This document shows positions 20,823 through 31,932 of a stretch of DNA of 64,000 nucleotides, piece by piece. The position numbers and the translations under genes were made by a program. Under the pieces are notes generated by a model. The model was not told where the DNA came from and searched no databases. It saw only the letters and a list, made by a program, of their open reading frames with translations. This stretch comes from Torymus aiolomorphi (Eukaryota; Arthropoda; Insecta; Hymenoptera; Torymidae). The DNA is taken from the NCBI GenBank assembly GCA_036365515.1, contig CM070876.1, forward strand, positions 134,371,394-134,435,393, in the 5' to 3' direction. The first letter of the stretch is position 1, and every line of letters starts with the position of its first letter.

Positions 20823-21847
20823 TGTCATACGAAAATCAATATTACGAGCCGTCGCACGAGGCCGGTTACGCAGGTGCACACCATCTCGTACGCGTCAATA
20901 CACGAGGTAAGTCCATGTCAAAGACAGAGAAGGAACGCATACACGAATGGCTGAGTAATCAAGATGCCTACACACTTTTTCGGCCAATACGCAGAAAATT
21001 TCCAAGATTACGATACATCGTTACAAACATTGACGATGTTTAGGAGGCTGATTTATGTCAATTCTCATCGCTCAAAAATGAAAACGACGGTTATACCTAT
21101 CTACTGGTTGCTGTAGATGTACTCAGTAAGTTTGCTTGGCTGGAACCGTTACGCGACAAGTCGGCACGGACCATTGCAACGGCTTTTGAAAATATTTTTA
21201 AACGTACCAACGGTCGTCTTCCTGTTTACTTACAAACTGATAAGGGTAAGGAATTCGTAGGCACAGCTGTACAAAACGTTTTGAAAAACCGTGGCATACG
21301 CTTTCGAGTAGCAAGAAATCCTGACGTCAAAGCAGCTGTAGTCGAGCGATTAAATCGCACGATAAAAGAACGCCTTTGGAGATATTTTACACATAGAAAC
21401 ACACACTGATACATCGACGTGATACAAAAAATTGTCGCTGCTTACAACAACACTGTACACTCGGCCATAGGCATGAAACCAGTGCACGTAGACTTGCACA
21501 ACGCTGCACAAGCCCGCGCCAATCTGCAAAGACGGCACACCAAACAAAGACCAACGAAATACCCTAAATACAAGGTCGGGGATTACGTTTGTCGTGTCTC
21601 ACAGAGGCAACACATTTACCTGTACGAGATACAGGATCTGAACAGTGAAAATATCGACAGTTTCTTCTACACCGAAGAATTGACAGGCGTAGGTTCTAAA
21701 CGATTAACAGCTGAACAAGAATTTAAAATCGAGCGCATCATTCAATCCAAAGGACAGGGGAAAAAGAAGCAGCTGCTGGTAAAGTGGGTAGGATATCCAG
21801 AAAAGTTCAACTCTTGGATAAAAGCTACAGATCTCAAGTCCGTTTAG
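20822..21847 (+). pseudogene. Polinton integrase with chromodomain, copy B (two stops)
   Basis: 342 codons from ATG 20822-20824 (in a TGATG overlap with the previous gene) to TAG 21845-21847. TAG at 21041-21043 replaces the Trp just before the first catalytic Asp (EADLCQF, codon 77), and TGA at 21407-21409 replaces an Arg that the left copy keeps. The second Asp is codon 140 (LQTDKGKEF) and the Glu is codon 175 (VVERLNRTIKE). The chromodomain occupies about 280-341 with its aromatic VKWVGYPEKFNSW block intact. Apart from the two stops the reading frame is continuous, so this copy is less damaged than the left one. Confidence 0.87.
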
Positions 21848-21851
21848 CAAG

Positions 21852-22664
21852 ATGAACAACAATGAAGAATTTTATCTAGTATTACCCAGCAACAGTAGTA
21901 TGACGTATTTTCCGAAAAATACTATCACCTGTTTTACAACGCATTTGGCTCGTGAAATCAGATTAACAGGAGACTGGCAAGTCGGACTAGCAGAAATTCA
22001 CGTCCCCTGCACAATCATGCACATTCAAGAATCCGAATCTTCTTATACATTTAAACTAGGCTCGGCTAAACTCAAACCTTTAGAAAATAACTGAATTTGT
22101 AATTTTCCATACGGTGTGTACGATACTGCTGCTCAACTCGCGGAAGAAATCAATAGAGTGCACATTGTACGCGATCATCAACAACTGGACCCAACGGAAT
22201 TTCAGAAAGGCTACTACGCTTTGAGACGAACCTGCGATTGCGCCGAACCACATTACACAACGTTTAACGAAAAAATACGTCGTATCTTTGGTTTTGAGGA
22301 TACTATTCACAGACAGACGGGCACATTTATCACCTCCAAAACAGGGAAAGGTAAAAACGTGGGTACCCGACCTGTATGTCTGCTGCGTGCTATACCCGAT
22401 CAACTGTACGTCTACACAGACATTTGCGAGCCTTATACCGTCGGCGATACTCAAACAGCACTGCTTCGCATAGTTTCCTTGGAGAATTCAAGGTATAAAT
22501 TTGGCAGCAACCTCGTAAGGCATTTTGCACCTATACATTACATTTCGCTCTTACAACATACTTTTCACAACATTGTCATCGATATAAGAGACCAACACGG
22601 CCGACGCATACCATTCGAGTATGGAACGTTGACCGTAACGCTTCATTTTAAGCGTAATCGGTAA
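21852..22664 (+). pseudogene. Penton-like minor capsid protein, copy B (one stop)
   Basis: Same gene as 14904-15713, with TGA at 22092-22094 (codon 81) where the left arm has GGA. The N-terminus carries one extra Asn (MNNNEEFYLVLPS). The rest of the 270-codon frame is intact to the stop at 22664. Start and neighbours match the left arm: 4 bp after the integrase stop and 17 bp before the core-like ATG. Confidence 0.7.
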
Positions 22665-22681
22665 AATAAGCCTTTCACAAA

Positions 22682-23194
22682 ATGAGCCATTATATCACGT
22701 ACGACGACCAGCAAACCAGTGGAGGTATAGGCGTGAAAAATATTTACGCTGGCTGAACCTATCAACGTGGCTCTGGAATTGGAAGTTTCATCGGTGCGCT
22801 TTTTAGAAAAATTGTCCCATATCTCAGTAGTGGCGCTAAAGCTGTGGGCAACGAAGCCGTTCGCGCAGGTCTGAACGTGCTCGATGACATAGCCAATGAC
22901 GGTGTGAGTTTCAAAGATTCGGTCAACACTCGTCTTCGAGAATCTGGAAAAAATTTAAAAAGGAAAGCCGAAAAGAAGGTCTCGGAAATGATGAAAGGAC
23001 ACGGATATAAATCAACGACAGTTAGATGGAAGCGGCAGTCGACGATAAATCGTGTGAGGGCACGCAACGCATCACGAAGGAAAACAGTCAAGCGGTTAAA
23101 AAAAGCCAAAACTGATAAGAAGAGGAAGGCCAAAAGGAGGAGGAAGAATAAGAAAACCGTCAGAAGTGTTACAGATATTTTTGGGCCTGCATAA
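22682..23194 (+). pseudogene. Basic core-like protein, copy B (shared TGA)
   Basis: ATG 22682-22684, TGA at 22754-22756 (codon 25), then open to 23194. The sequence around the TGA is the same as in the left arm, while other positions differ, including Arg to Trp in the STTVRWKRQ segment. The post-stop ORF still offers a downstream ATG (MGNEAVRAG, as MGKEAVRAG on the left), so a shorter product starting there is conceivable. It is strongly basic at the C-terminus, and its stop is 2 bp before the major capsid ATG. Confidence 0.5.
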
Positions 23195-23196
23195 AT

Positions 23197-24054
23197 ATGG
23201 CATATTTACACGCGTGCAGCGGAGAAGGAATGAAGAGTGAGCTAGATCTCTTTACTCTCCCTCTCACTCAAACATCTATAGAAAACAGTGTGTTTCTCCA
23301 CTACAAGCCCGTGTCATCGCTCAGCAATGACAGTGATTCACCGCTCGAATTTTTGGTGCCCAGTTCTACCGAACACTACATTGATCTCGCGCACACCATG
23401 CTACACGTTACCGTGCAGATTTTACCGGCTGACACGGAACAAGAAAATGTAAAAGTTGAACCTGTCAATAATTTTATTCACTCGTTGTTTGATCAAGTGG
23501 ATATATTTTTCAATCAAAAATTGGTTTCACCGCCAAACAACGCTTACCCATATAGAGCATACATAGAAACTTTACTGAACTACGCCCCACCAGCTTTGCA
23601 GTCTTATTTAACGGCTGCTTTGTGGTACGCTGATTCAGCAGGTAACATGGATGCGAACTCGACCGTTGCACGCGGCGCACATACGGCCAACATTGGGCTC
23701 CTTAACCGTCAATACTTTACGCTTGGAGGTAAACCCATCGATCTAATTGGACATTTACACTGTGACGTGTTCTATCAGCCCAAATTTCTCCTCAACGGCG
23801 TAGAAATGAGAGTGAGACTAGTGCGCAGTAAGGACGCCTTCTGTCTCATGGACTCATCTGAAAATGGAAAATTTTCCGTAAACATAAAGGAAGCAACGCT
23901 TATATTCGGAATCGGAGGCAGAGACGAAGTCGACGGCGCAAGCGAGACAGAATACGAAACAGCCGAGGAAGCACGCGGAGAACATGAACACGAATCAGAT
24001 AGCGAGAGCGTTGGAGGGTCTGAAAGCGAAAACGATCGGAATGCACGCGGCTGA
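23197..24054 (+). pseudogene. Major capsid protein N-half fused to acidic tail, copy B
   Basis: The first 236 or so codons are the capsid protein (MAYLHACSGEGMKSELDLF to NIKEATLI) and have no internal stop, unlike the left arm. At about 23903 the sequence jumps to the acidic C-terminal segment of the gene that follows in the left arm (FGIGGRDEVDGASETEYE onwards), in frame, ending at 24054. About 1.34 kb present in the left arm (about 12330-13666) is missing, with a few bases of microhomology (ATTCGG) at the joint. The product would be a 285-residue capsid-acidic fusion lacking the second jelly roll, so it is not a working capsid protein. Confidence 0.8.
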
Positions 24055-24532
24055 TCGGATTCCAAACGTGATGATGATACCAGCCGCCATTGTATGCAAT
24101 ACGGATGATCATACGAGACCAGGATCACACTGGGTAGCCATCTACATAGACAAAAATCGATTTGGAACGTACTTTAACAGTTACGGCTTCCCACCTGTTT
24201 CAAGACACCATCTCCAACGACTTAGAAGAAACTGCAAAAATTCCCGCTGGAACGTCAAGACGCTTCAAAGTATCGATTCAATATGCTGCGGACAGTATAC
24301 TATCATGTTTTTGTATCACATGTGTCGTGGCATCGACCTCAATACCTTCTGTCGACTCTTTACGCGTGACACAAGAAAGAACGATGCATTAGTTATCAAT
24401 TATCATAAAAAAAAATTTCATAGAAATAAGTATAGAAAATGTAAGAAAGCACTAGCTTTTTCAAGCGAACGCTCTCATGGCGAAGGCATATGTAATCAAT
24501 CATGTACTCCTAGATTAAGGTGTATCCAATAA
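23984..24532 (+). pseudogene. Adenain-type protease, copy B (catalytic Asp lost)
   Basis: 182-codon frame starting MNTNQIARALEG inside the end of the fusion gene. His (GSHWVAIYID) and Cys (SICCGQYTIMFL) of the triad are kept, but the codon for Asp65 is AAC (Asn) in YFNSYGFPP. A one-base insertion near the end replaces the last residues with an unrelated tail. The frame is open, but loss of the acidic triad member should weaken or abolish activity. The left copy (11714-12247) keeps all three residues. Confidence 0.85.
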
Positions 24533-24559
24533 ACAGTATTTAACAGTCAAAAGAGTTTT

Positions 24560-24720
24560 TGTTATTTTCAAACCTTTTTCCTTTTCCAACGGTTTTTCCC
24601 CATCGAGACTTGATACGATACTCTAATCTAAAATAACGGGTTTTTACAAACCTTTTCCTTTTCCAACGGCCTTTCGTCACCGAGACTTGATACGATGCTC
24701 TATTCTAAAATAACGGTTTT
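24560..24720. repeat. Two direct repeats upstream of PC4-like gene, copy B
   Basis: Two copies of a unit with CGAGACTTGATACGAT and CTAAAATAACGG, the reverse counterpart of 11517-11664, between the protease stop and the PC4-like frame. Conservation in both arms marks them as an old part of the element. Confidence 0.6.
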
Positions 24721-25626
24721 TTGTATTTTTCTCTCCTCTCCAATAACACTCAGTCGCAGCCGACACTTGCTCCTGAACACTTGGTGAAAGAATTGTTCGC
24801 GATTAAAATCAGTATTGAAAAAATGGACAACTGTCACGGAAAGCCCGGAACTCGCGCAGAAGTGCCCAACGTTCTGCTAGCCACCACGTACGCTCTTAAT
24901 AAATCCAACACAAAAAGAATCTGCGTAGGACTAGAACACAGCGGTGGATACTATCGGTCAGTTATAAAGTTTATCACATCTGGTCCTTCGTACAAAAACG
25001 TAACGCTCAACGAAAATAGCTGGAATGATTTGCAAGACCGATTCGATACAATAACAGCTTATTTTGGTGACGCTTACACGTTTTATCAAGACTTTGGAAG
25101 ACCAACTAAAATTTTTTTGGACAATCACGATTTAAACTTTACATCGGCATACGGTAACAAATCTATCACAATCGATGAGCGACCACAACGAACACAAGAC
25201 GAAGACGAACAATCATCGTGCGAAAAGAAGAAAAAATATTTCAATAACCCACCAGGCATCGTGATGCAGGAAACTACTTTCGAAGGTCTTCGAAAACAAG
25301 GTAATCTAATCAACCTTCGTTTAGCCATGCTCAAGCAATGAGTCGGTAAAGTCAATCGCACTCTTGACTACATACTCGCATACCTGAAAAATAAACTCCA
25401 AGAAGGAGGCGCAGACAACATGCAGAACATTCTCAAGGACTTTAAAGCATTCAAACAATACTACACCATTCACAAACTTGACATAGAAGGGTTCATTTCT
25501 GAAAACATGGTCGACGATAACGATAAGTATAAGAGTGAAGATTTAAATATTGTTCTTGCCGAAATTTACGCTTTCGATCTGCCTATGGTTGCTAAAGATA
25601 TACGCGATTATTTATTGTCTAAATGA
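24721..25626 (+). pseudogene. PC4-like gene, copy B (one stop)
   Basis: The frame opens at 24721 (TTG; the first in-frame ATG is at about 24823) and runs through the PC4-like segment (KRICVGLEHSGGYYRS, LNENSWNDLQ). A TGA at 25339-25341 replaces the CGA of the left copy, after which the frame continues to 25626. This arm shows the uninterrupted target of the Kolobok-type insertion (TTAA at 24896-24899). PC4-type proteins bind ssDNA and can act in transcription or replication. The link is by fold-like pattern only. An AATAAA-like signal lies just after the stop. Confidence 0.5.
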
Positions 25627-25753
25627 ATATCGCACAAGTCTTTCTCGAATTAATTGCACTCTACACGAATAATACTTTTATTCAAAACAAACTATAAGCA
25701 TCGATCCATCCATACTCCTCTCCTGTAAGATATACAGACCAACATATTTCTTC

Positions 25754-25943
<190 letters not shown>

Positions 25944-26029
25944 CCATCAAATCACTGTATCTGAGCAGACGATTACTATAAATATCATCACAATCTCACT
26001 CCTCTCCTCATTCTTTCACATCCTTCACA

Positions 26030-26179
26030 ATGGAGAAGACCAACAGTAAAAACTCAGATCGTACACCCCTCCTCAAGGAGGAAAAAAAATCCATTGCTCA
26101 ACACTGGAAAGAAATAAAAGAAAAATATTCCACTAATACACACTCTGCACCAGAATGCCATGGATACAAGAAATTCTGA
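26030..26179 (+). CDS. Conserved 49-codon ORF, copy B
   Basis: ATG 26030-26032 to TGA 26177-26179, the same 49-codon length as 6717-6866 and about 85 per cent identical in protein. It is open in both arms, rich in Lys/Glu, with a shared C-terminus CHGYKKF, and AATAAA-like sequence follows. Function unknown. Confidence 0.45.
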   Translation: MEKTNSKNSDRTPLLKEEKKSIAQHWKEIKEKYSTNTHSAPECHGYKKF

Positions 26180-26621
26180 TTTTTTTACTTATAATTGCCA
26201 CAACAACAAAATGTACCTTTCATCTACATATAGTTTATAATAATTTATTTCATTATTTACTATGTATAAATATTGTATAAGTTTCTCGAATAAATTATAC
26301 TATGCATAAATGATGTTTTTATTCTAAACACACTATAATCACCATCCCATCCATACTCCTCTCCTTGCAAAATAAACGGGCACACATAAACCTTATCTCA
26401 CGCCATGCGGGGCCCCAATAAACGTATATGCCTCCCGACACCTGTTACTCCCACCACCACCACTCTATAACACCCCCAAATCATCCATGTGCGCAGCCGA
26501 ATGGGGAAACTGGCCCACTATACTGACCAACTTACGCTATACCCGTATAGAGTGACGGCCCGGCGGGGAGGGGGAAAAATCGATACCGCTGTCTCTCCAT
26601 ATGGGCCTTCTTACTACTAAT

Positions 26622-27541
26622 GCCTAAGAGGCGCAATAGCTCACATACTCCTATACAAAACCTTATAGAACCTACGCACTTTACGCCCGTGTAGGTGAAT
26701 ATTATTTTATGACTATTATGCTTTCTTTTCATTTCTAAAATTCATAAGAATGTTTCAGATATTTACGAAAAGTCAAAGTTTTGAGCTTTCTATAATATTA
26801 CGCATCTTGGGAGGACAAGAGAAGTCTAGAGCTGCTCTAGCAGGGGTGGTTCTCCAATCTCCCACACATACTTGGCGGGCATATATATGATCTCATATGA
26901 GATCTGATGGCTGAAATACTCACATGAGATCTTATATGATATTTACACGCGGGAAAAGGATAAATAGGTGGCTTATAAAATGGTTAGTAAAATCTAAAGT
27001 ACTTTTGAGTAGATTTTTTAGTACAATTTATATGCATTTTTATTTCATTCCTGTTTAAAAACGACGGACACAAGGAAAAATATTTTGGGTAATGTAAGTA
27101 AGTCATGAGGTACTGCACATATGTAGGGATGATATATTTGGAAAGTATCAATTAAAAATTAGAGTCATTGTAATTATTTATTAATTATAGTGGATTTATA
27201 GGTATAAACATTTTTTATAAATTTATGCAAAAATTTCGAATTTTACATTTACAAAGCCCACCGGTAACTGCAAACCGTCAGGCCCGCCAAGTATGTCTGG
27301 GAGATTGGAGAACCACCCCTGCTAGAGCAGCTCTAGACTTCTCTTGTCCTCTCAAGATGCGTAATATTATAGAAAGTTCAAAACTTTGACTTTTCGAAAA
27401 CATCTGAAAACATTCTTATGAATTTTAGAAATGAAAAGAAAGCATAATAGTCATAAAATAATATTCACCTACACGGGCGTAAAGTGCGTAGGTTCTATAA
27501 GGTTTTGTATAGGAGTATGTGAGCTATTGCGCCTCTTAGGC
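26622..27541. mobile_element. Foldback TIR element inside the right arm
   Basis: The segment begins GCCTAAGAGGCGCAATAGC and ends with its complement. The inverted repeats run about 270 bp on each side (to about 26890 and from about 27275). The loop is AT-rich with AGATCTCATATG-type palindromic text and has no coding capacity. The left arm has the empty locus at about 6275-6285, so this inserted after arm formation. No clean target duplication can be defined because a few bases also changed at the left edge. Confidence 0.8.
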
Positions 27542-27689
27542 GTTAAGTAATACTTTATGCCCACTGGCTGAATATTTTTGAAGTTACAACGTGGACATAA
27601 AATGTAATTTTACACGCACGGTACGAAAAGTTCTATTATGTCAGTCAAGTTATCTTATGGGTACTTGACTACAATAAATTGATTTCAGT

Positions 27690-28590
27690 ACTTTCTTGTG
27701 TTTAATTTGTATAGAAGGATGAACAAATTTGAATACATTTCTGAAAACAGTCATACAGTTATTTCCGAGAGATGTTTGCATTATACTTGACTATCGATAA
27801 TTGATTTCACAACTTTCGTTTGTTTGATTTGAAGTAAACAATTTGAACGCTTACATATAATTTGTTCAGCATACAATGACTCAAAGAATTGAAAGACTTT
27901 TTGACTGGTATTTATTTGATTTCTTTTAAAAAATCATAAATATTATTATTTTATAGATTATACAGAAAAAACGTCTATACTTGCCTTATTTTATACTTTC
28001 GTAGAAAGTTTTATATTATTTCAGTACGTTCTTGTGTTTAATTTGTATAGCTAGAAAGATGAACAAATTTGAATACATTTCTGAGAATAGTCATACAGTA
28101 GTTTCCGAGAGTTGTTTGCATTACTTGACTATTGATAATTGATTTCACAACTTTCGTTTGTTTGGTTTTCAGTGAACAATTTGAATGTACTTACTTACAT
28201 ATAATTTGTTCAGCATACAATGACTCAAAGAAGTAAAAGACTTTTTCACTGGTATTTTTATTTGATTTCTTTTACAAAATCTAATATAGATATTATACAG
28301 AAAAAACGTCTATACTTGCCTTATTTTATACTTTCGCAGAAAGTTTTATATTAACAATATTATTATTATTTGTACAATCATGAAAAAAATGATTACCATT
28401 TGTAGAGAGTGCTTATTGAATAGATGAGATTCGAATAAATAAAAGGTCTAGACAGATTGGGTTGTTTTTTTATAGATTATGTAGAAAAAACGTCTATACT
28501 TGCCTTATTTTATATTTTCGTAGAAAGTTTTATATTAACAATATTATTATTTGTACAGTCATGAAAAAAATTATTCCGATTTGTAATTTT
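27690..28590. repeat. About 334-bp tandem repeat, 2.3 copies
   Basis: Units starting AGTACTTTCTTGTGTTTAAT (27690) and AGTACGTTCTTGTGTTTAAT (28021) are followed by a partial third copy of the AAAACGTCTATACTTGCC part (about 28470-28590). Related sequence is found in the left arm at about 5720-6150, so the repeat predates or accompanies the palindrome ends. Confidence 0.75.
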
Positions 28591-29244
28591 TAATATCATT
28601 ATTAAATGGTAGTATTGTTATTTACAAAAGTTTTAAATTAGTTTTTACTTTTGTAAAAAAATTTTTTAGAGATCGAGATTTCACAACTTTTTAATTAAGA
28701 GTAAAAGTACATTATAAATAATGTTTGTTAAGTATAAAACTACATGGAATAGTAACCAAACTTATTCTTGTCTATAAGTTTTTACTTTTGTAAACAAATT
28801 TTTTATATTTATACTACAAATGAATGAATCTTACAAATAAATTTGTACTAGAAATATGTATCAATTACTTAAAAATCACTGCAATCTTCTGTGTCTTCTT
28901 TACACTTTACTGCCTACTATTACATACTTATATATATATATAAATCTTATTAACAGTATTACTATATAGTGATCCTAATGGTAGTAATACAAAGAAAACT
29001 ACCATTAGATGCAACTAACAATCTTAGTAACAGTGTTCAACTTTTCTGAACAAAAATATTTCAGCTAGGAAGAATACCAATAAAAATTCGAATGATTTTG
29101 TAAATTTTTCTACAAAAATACCAATTTTCACTATAAATTGTAGTCAAATTTTTCTTAAAAATTTGCATCTGTCCCACGGTTACTATAGAAAATTGTAATT
29201 TTTTCTACACATTTTTTCTCGATCCGTGTATATACAGAGATAAA
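28591..29244. other. AT-rich, nothing recognised
   Basis: Low-complexity AT-rich DNA without ORFs or clear repeats. Confidence 0.4.
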
Positions 29245-29580
29245 TGTAGAATATGTTGAGCAATCTAAACTTCAGAATGCATGTTAGCAAACCAACATCG
29301 CTGTGGCCAAATGCTTCATAAAAATGTTTACAGCAGTAAACTTCACACGACTCATAAATTCATTGCAGTGCATAACTGTTTTCACTTCAGAAAATAAAAT
29401 GTCAGTTGTATCATAGTGAGTGCAGTCGATGTTTGATGATAGTATAGCTTTCCGTCATAAACAAAGATTCTAATGTACTTTTATATAGGATCACATGTTT
29501 TTCTTCCTTTGAAAGTTCATTCGAATTGGTGTACTATCTGTTTTATGTAAGAGTGAGGATCGATTCAATTTATGCCATTT
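29245..29580 (-). other. Exon-like fragment, relative of 47560-47990
   Basis: Diverged but clearly homologous to 47560-47990 (shared text includes GCAGTGCATAACTG, CTTCAGAAAATAAAATGTCA, GCCAAATGCTT). On the minus strand both can be read as HYDxxDILFSEVKTVMHCN, which suggests an exon of an unidentified gene. The local frame is interrupted, so it may be a decayed paralogue or a transposed copy. Confidence 0.45.
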
Positions 29581-29830
29581 CTATTTCTTATGACAACTAC
29601 AATATCGATAAAGGCAGGTGGTGCAAAGTGTTTTCACAAAATACTCGTTCCAGTCCATTTACTATTGTATTTTGTCAAATTAAAAAAGATCTTAACGTAG
29701 GTATGTCGTTGGATCAGTAGATTCCAGCTGCACAATTCTTTACAAGCAAGCATTGCTGCTTGTTTTTTTCTTGAAAACATAAGCGAGATGTGAATGTTGC
29801 TTTTACAACAGCTCAGTTTCGTTTCAGCAT

Positions 29831-30800
29831 AGATTAAACTTTTAACGTTTCCAACCCTAGGAAAATCATACATGAGAATAACTGAGCACTTTTATTTGTT
29901 GACATTTTCACAATAATAACACATCCTTTTTCCTTTTTTCGTTTGACATAATCTTTCGTGAGATATGTTAGATATAAGTTCTTCAATTGAAAGAATGTAA
30001 ATTAATAATGCCTCATTATCTACACATAATCTTGTAAGAAAACACAACCAATTTATGAACTGGGAATCACTGAGAATCAAAGGTTTCATGATGATATTCT
30101 TGTATAGATTAAACTTGTAACGTCTCCCACCCTGGGAAAATCATATATGAGAATAACTGAGCACTTTTATTTGTTGACATTTTTACAATAATAACACATC
30201 CTTTTTCCTTTTTTCGTTCGACATAATCTTTGGTGAGATATGTTAGATATAAGTTCTTCAATTGAAGCTATGTAAATTAATAATGCCTCATTATCTACGC
30301 ATAATCTTGTAAGATAACACAACCAATTTATGAACTGGGAATCACTGAGAATCAAAGGTTTCTTGATGATATTCTTGTATAGTAGATTAAACTTTTAACG
30401 TCTCCCACCCTGGGAAAATCATACATGAGAATAACTGAGCACTTTTATTTGTTGACATTTTCACAATAATAGCACATCCTTTTTCCTTTTTTCGTTCGAC
30501 ATAATCTTGGTGAGATATGTTAGATATAAGTTCTTCAATTGAAAGTATGTAAATTAATAATGCGCCATTATCTACACATAATCTTGTAAGAAAACACAAC
30601 CAATTTATGAAGGGAATCACTGAGAATCAAAGGTTTCTTGATGATATTCTTGTATAGTAGATTAAACTTTTAACGTCTCCCACCCTGGAAAAATCATACA
30701 TGAGAATAACTGAGCACTTTTATTTGTTGACATTTTCACAATAATAACACATCCTTTTTCCTTTTTTCGTTTGACATAATCTTTGATAAGATATACATAA
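29831..30800. repeat. About 276-bp tandem array, 3.5 copies, with conserved minus-strand ORF
   Basis: Units start at 29831, 30105, 30384 and 30659 (AGATTAAACTTTTAACGT and close variants). On the minus strand each full unit encodes a 60-77 residue ORF with QFINWLCFLTRLCVDN, SIEELISNISH and TKKGKRMCYYCENVNK. The CxxC end could be half of a zinc site. Conserved frame across the full copies hints at duplicated exons of a gene, but splice sites are not convincing. The array lies next to the exon-like fragment at 29245-29580 on the same strand. Confidence 0.6.
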
Positions 30801-31414
30801 AACTCCTTAACATTATTGGCTACATCTCCAAAATAACTCCAAACAATCTTCTTATGTAATATCTGTAAAAATTAGATATCCAAAAAATTATTGGCTATAT
30901 CTCCAAAATGTCTTCATAACTTTTCTTGTGTAATATTTGTATCTGTAAAAGTAAAAAATCACACAAAGTATCAATTTTTAAAACACGATTTTAGCAATTT
31001 AACATTTAGCCAGTAAGTATTTATCTAATAAAAGTTATTCCTCCGTTGATTGAAACATGAATAGATGAATTCTTCTTATCACCAGTTGACTGCTTGAGAT
31101 CTATGAAATTTATATTAATTAACTAATAATTTTAAACTAACTCACGATATTTATTTTCTAATAAAAGTTTGCTACTTATATTATGTTATATGTGTATGTA
31201 TATTTTCACATATATATATATAGAGAGGTTATGTTATAATATTAAAAACTTTCAAATCATGAAAAACATATAGTATACACGGGCGCCACGCATGTATATA
31301 TGTATGTATTATAAGCAAAATATTATCCGTGAGATGATATGTGTGTGTATATATAAAATAAGGTAAGGTTAAGTCGACCAGAGATATGGCCATATAGGTG
31401 TGTGTATAGTCTAC
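30801..31414. other. AT-rich, short tandem duplication
   Basis: Two degenerate copies of an ATTATTGGCTAYATCTCCAAAAT-type stretch (about 30815-30950). Otherwise AT-rich, with TA microsatellites near 31180-31220. No gene seen. Confidence 0.4.
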
Positions 31415-31931
31415 ATATGAGGCGTTTCACGTCAGCTCTCCAGGCGCGGCGCGCGAGCGCGAAATCATGCTGTTTTCAGCTTGTATTTGAAGGGCTAAGA
31501 TGTATCTAAAAAAAATAATCCCCAAATGATTTCGATGTATTTTTTCCTCAGCTTTCCGATGGTGCTATTAGTTTCTCAAAATTTTTCAATTCTAAGTATT
31601 TCTTGAATAATATCTCGAAAGAATCAAAAAACCCCTATATAGAAAAAGGCTATATCCATGTAAAATTTCCTCCTCTTTCGATCTAGCAGGTCGAACAAAA
31701 TATTAAAAATATAGTTTTTGAGATATAACACGTTTGATGTTTTTTTGAGGTTAGAATTGAAAAATTTTGAGAAACTAATAGCACCATCGGAAAGCTGAGG
31801 AAAAAATACATCGAAATCACTTGGGGATTATTTTTTTTAGATACATCTTAGCCCTTCAAACACAAGCTGAAAACAGCATGATTTCGCGCTCGCGCGCCGC
31901 GCCTGGAGAGTTGACGTGAAACGCTTCATAT
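31415..31931. mobile_element. Foldback MITE with GC-rich tips
   Basis: Inverted repeats of about 175 bp: ATATGAGGCGTTTCACGTCA at the left matches the reverse complement ending at 31931. Both include GGCGCGGCGCGCGAGCGCGA and a run through GCACCATCGGAAAGCTGAGG. The loop (about 31597-31750) has no coding capacity. Confidence 0.8.
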
Positions 31932-31932
31932 A

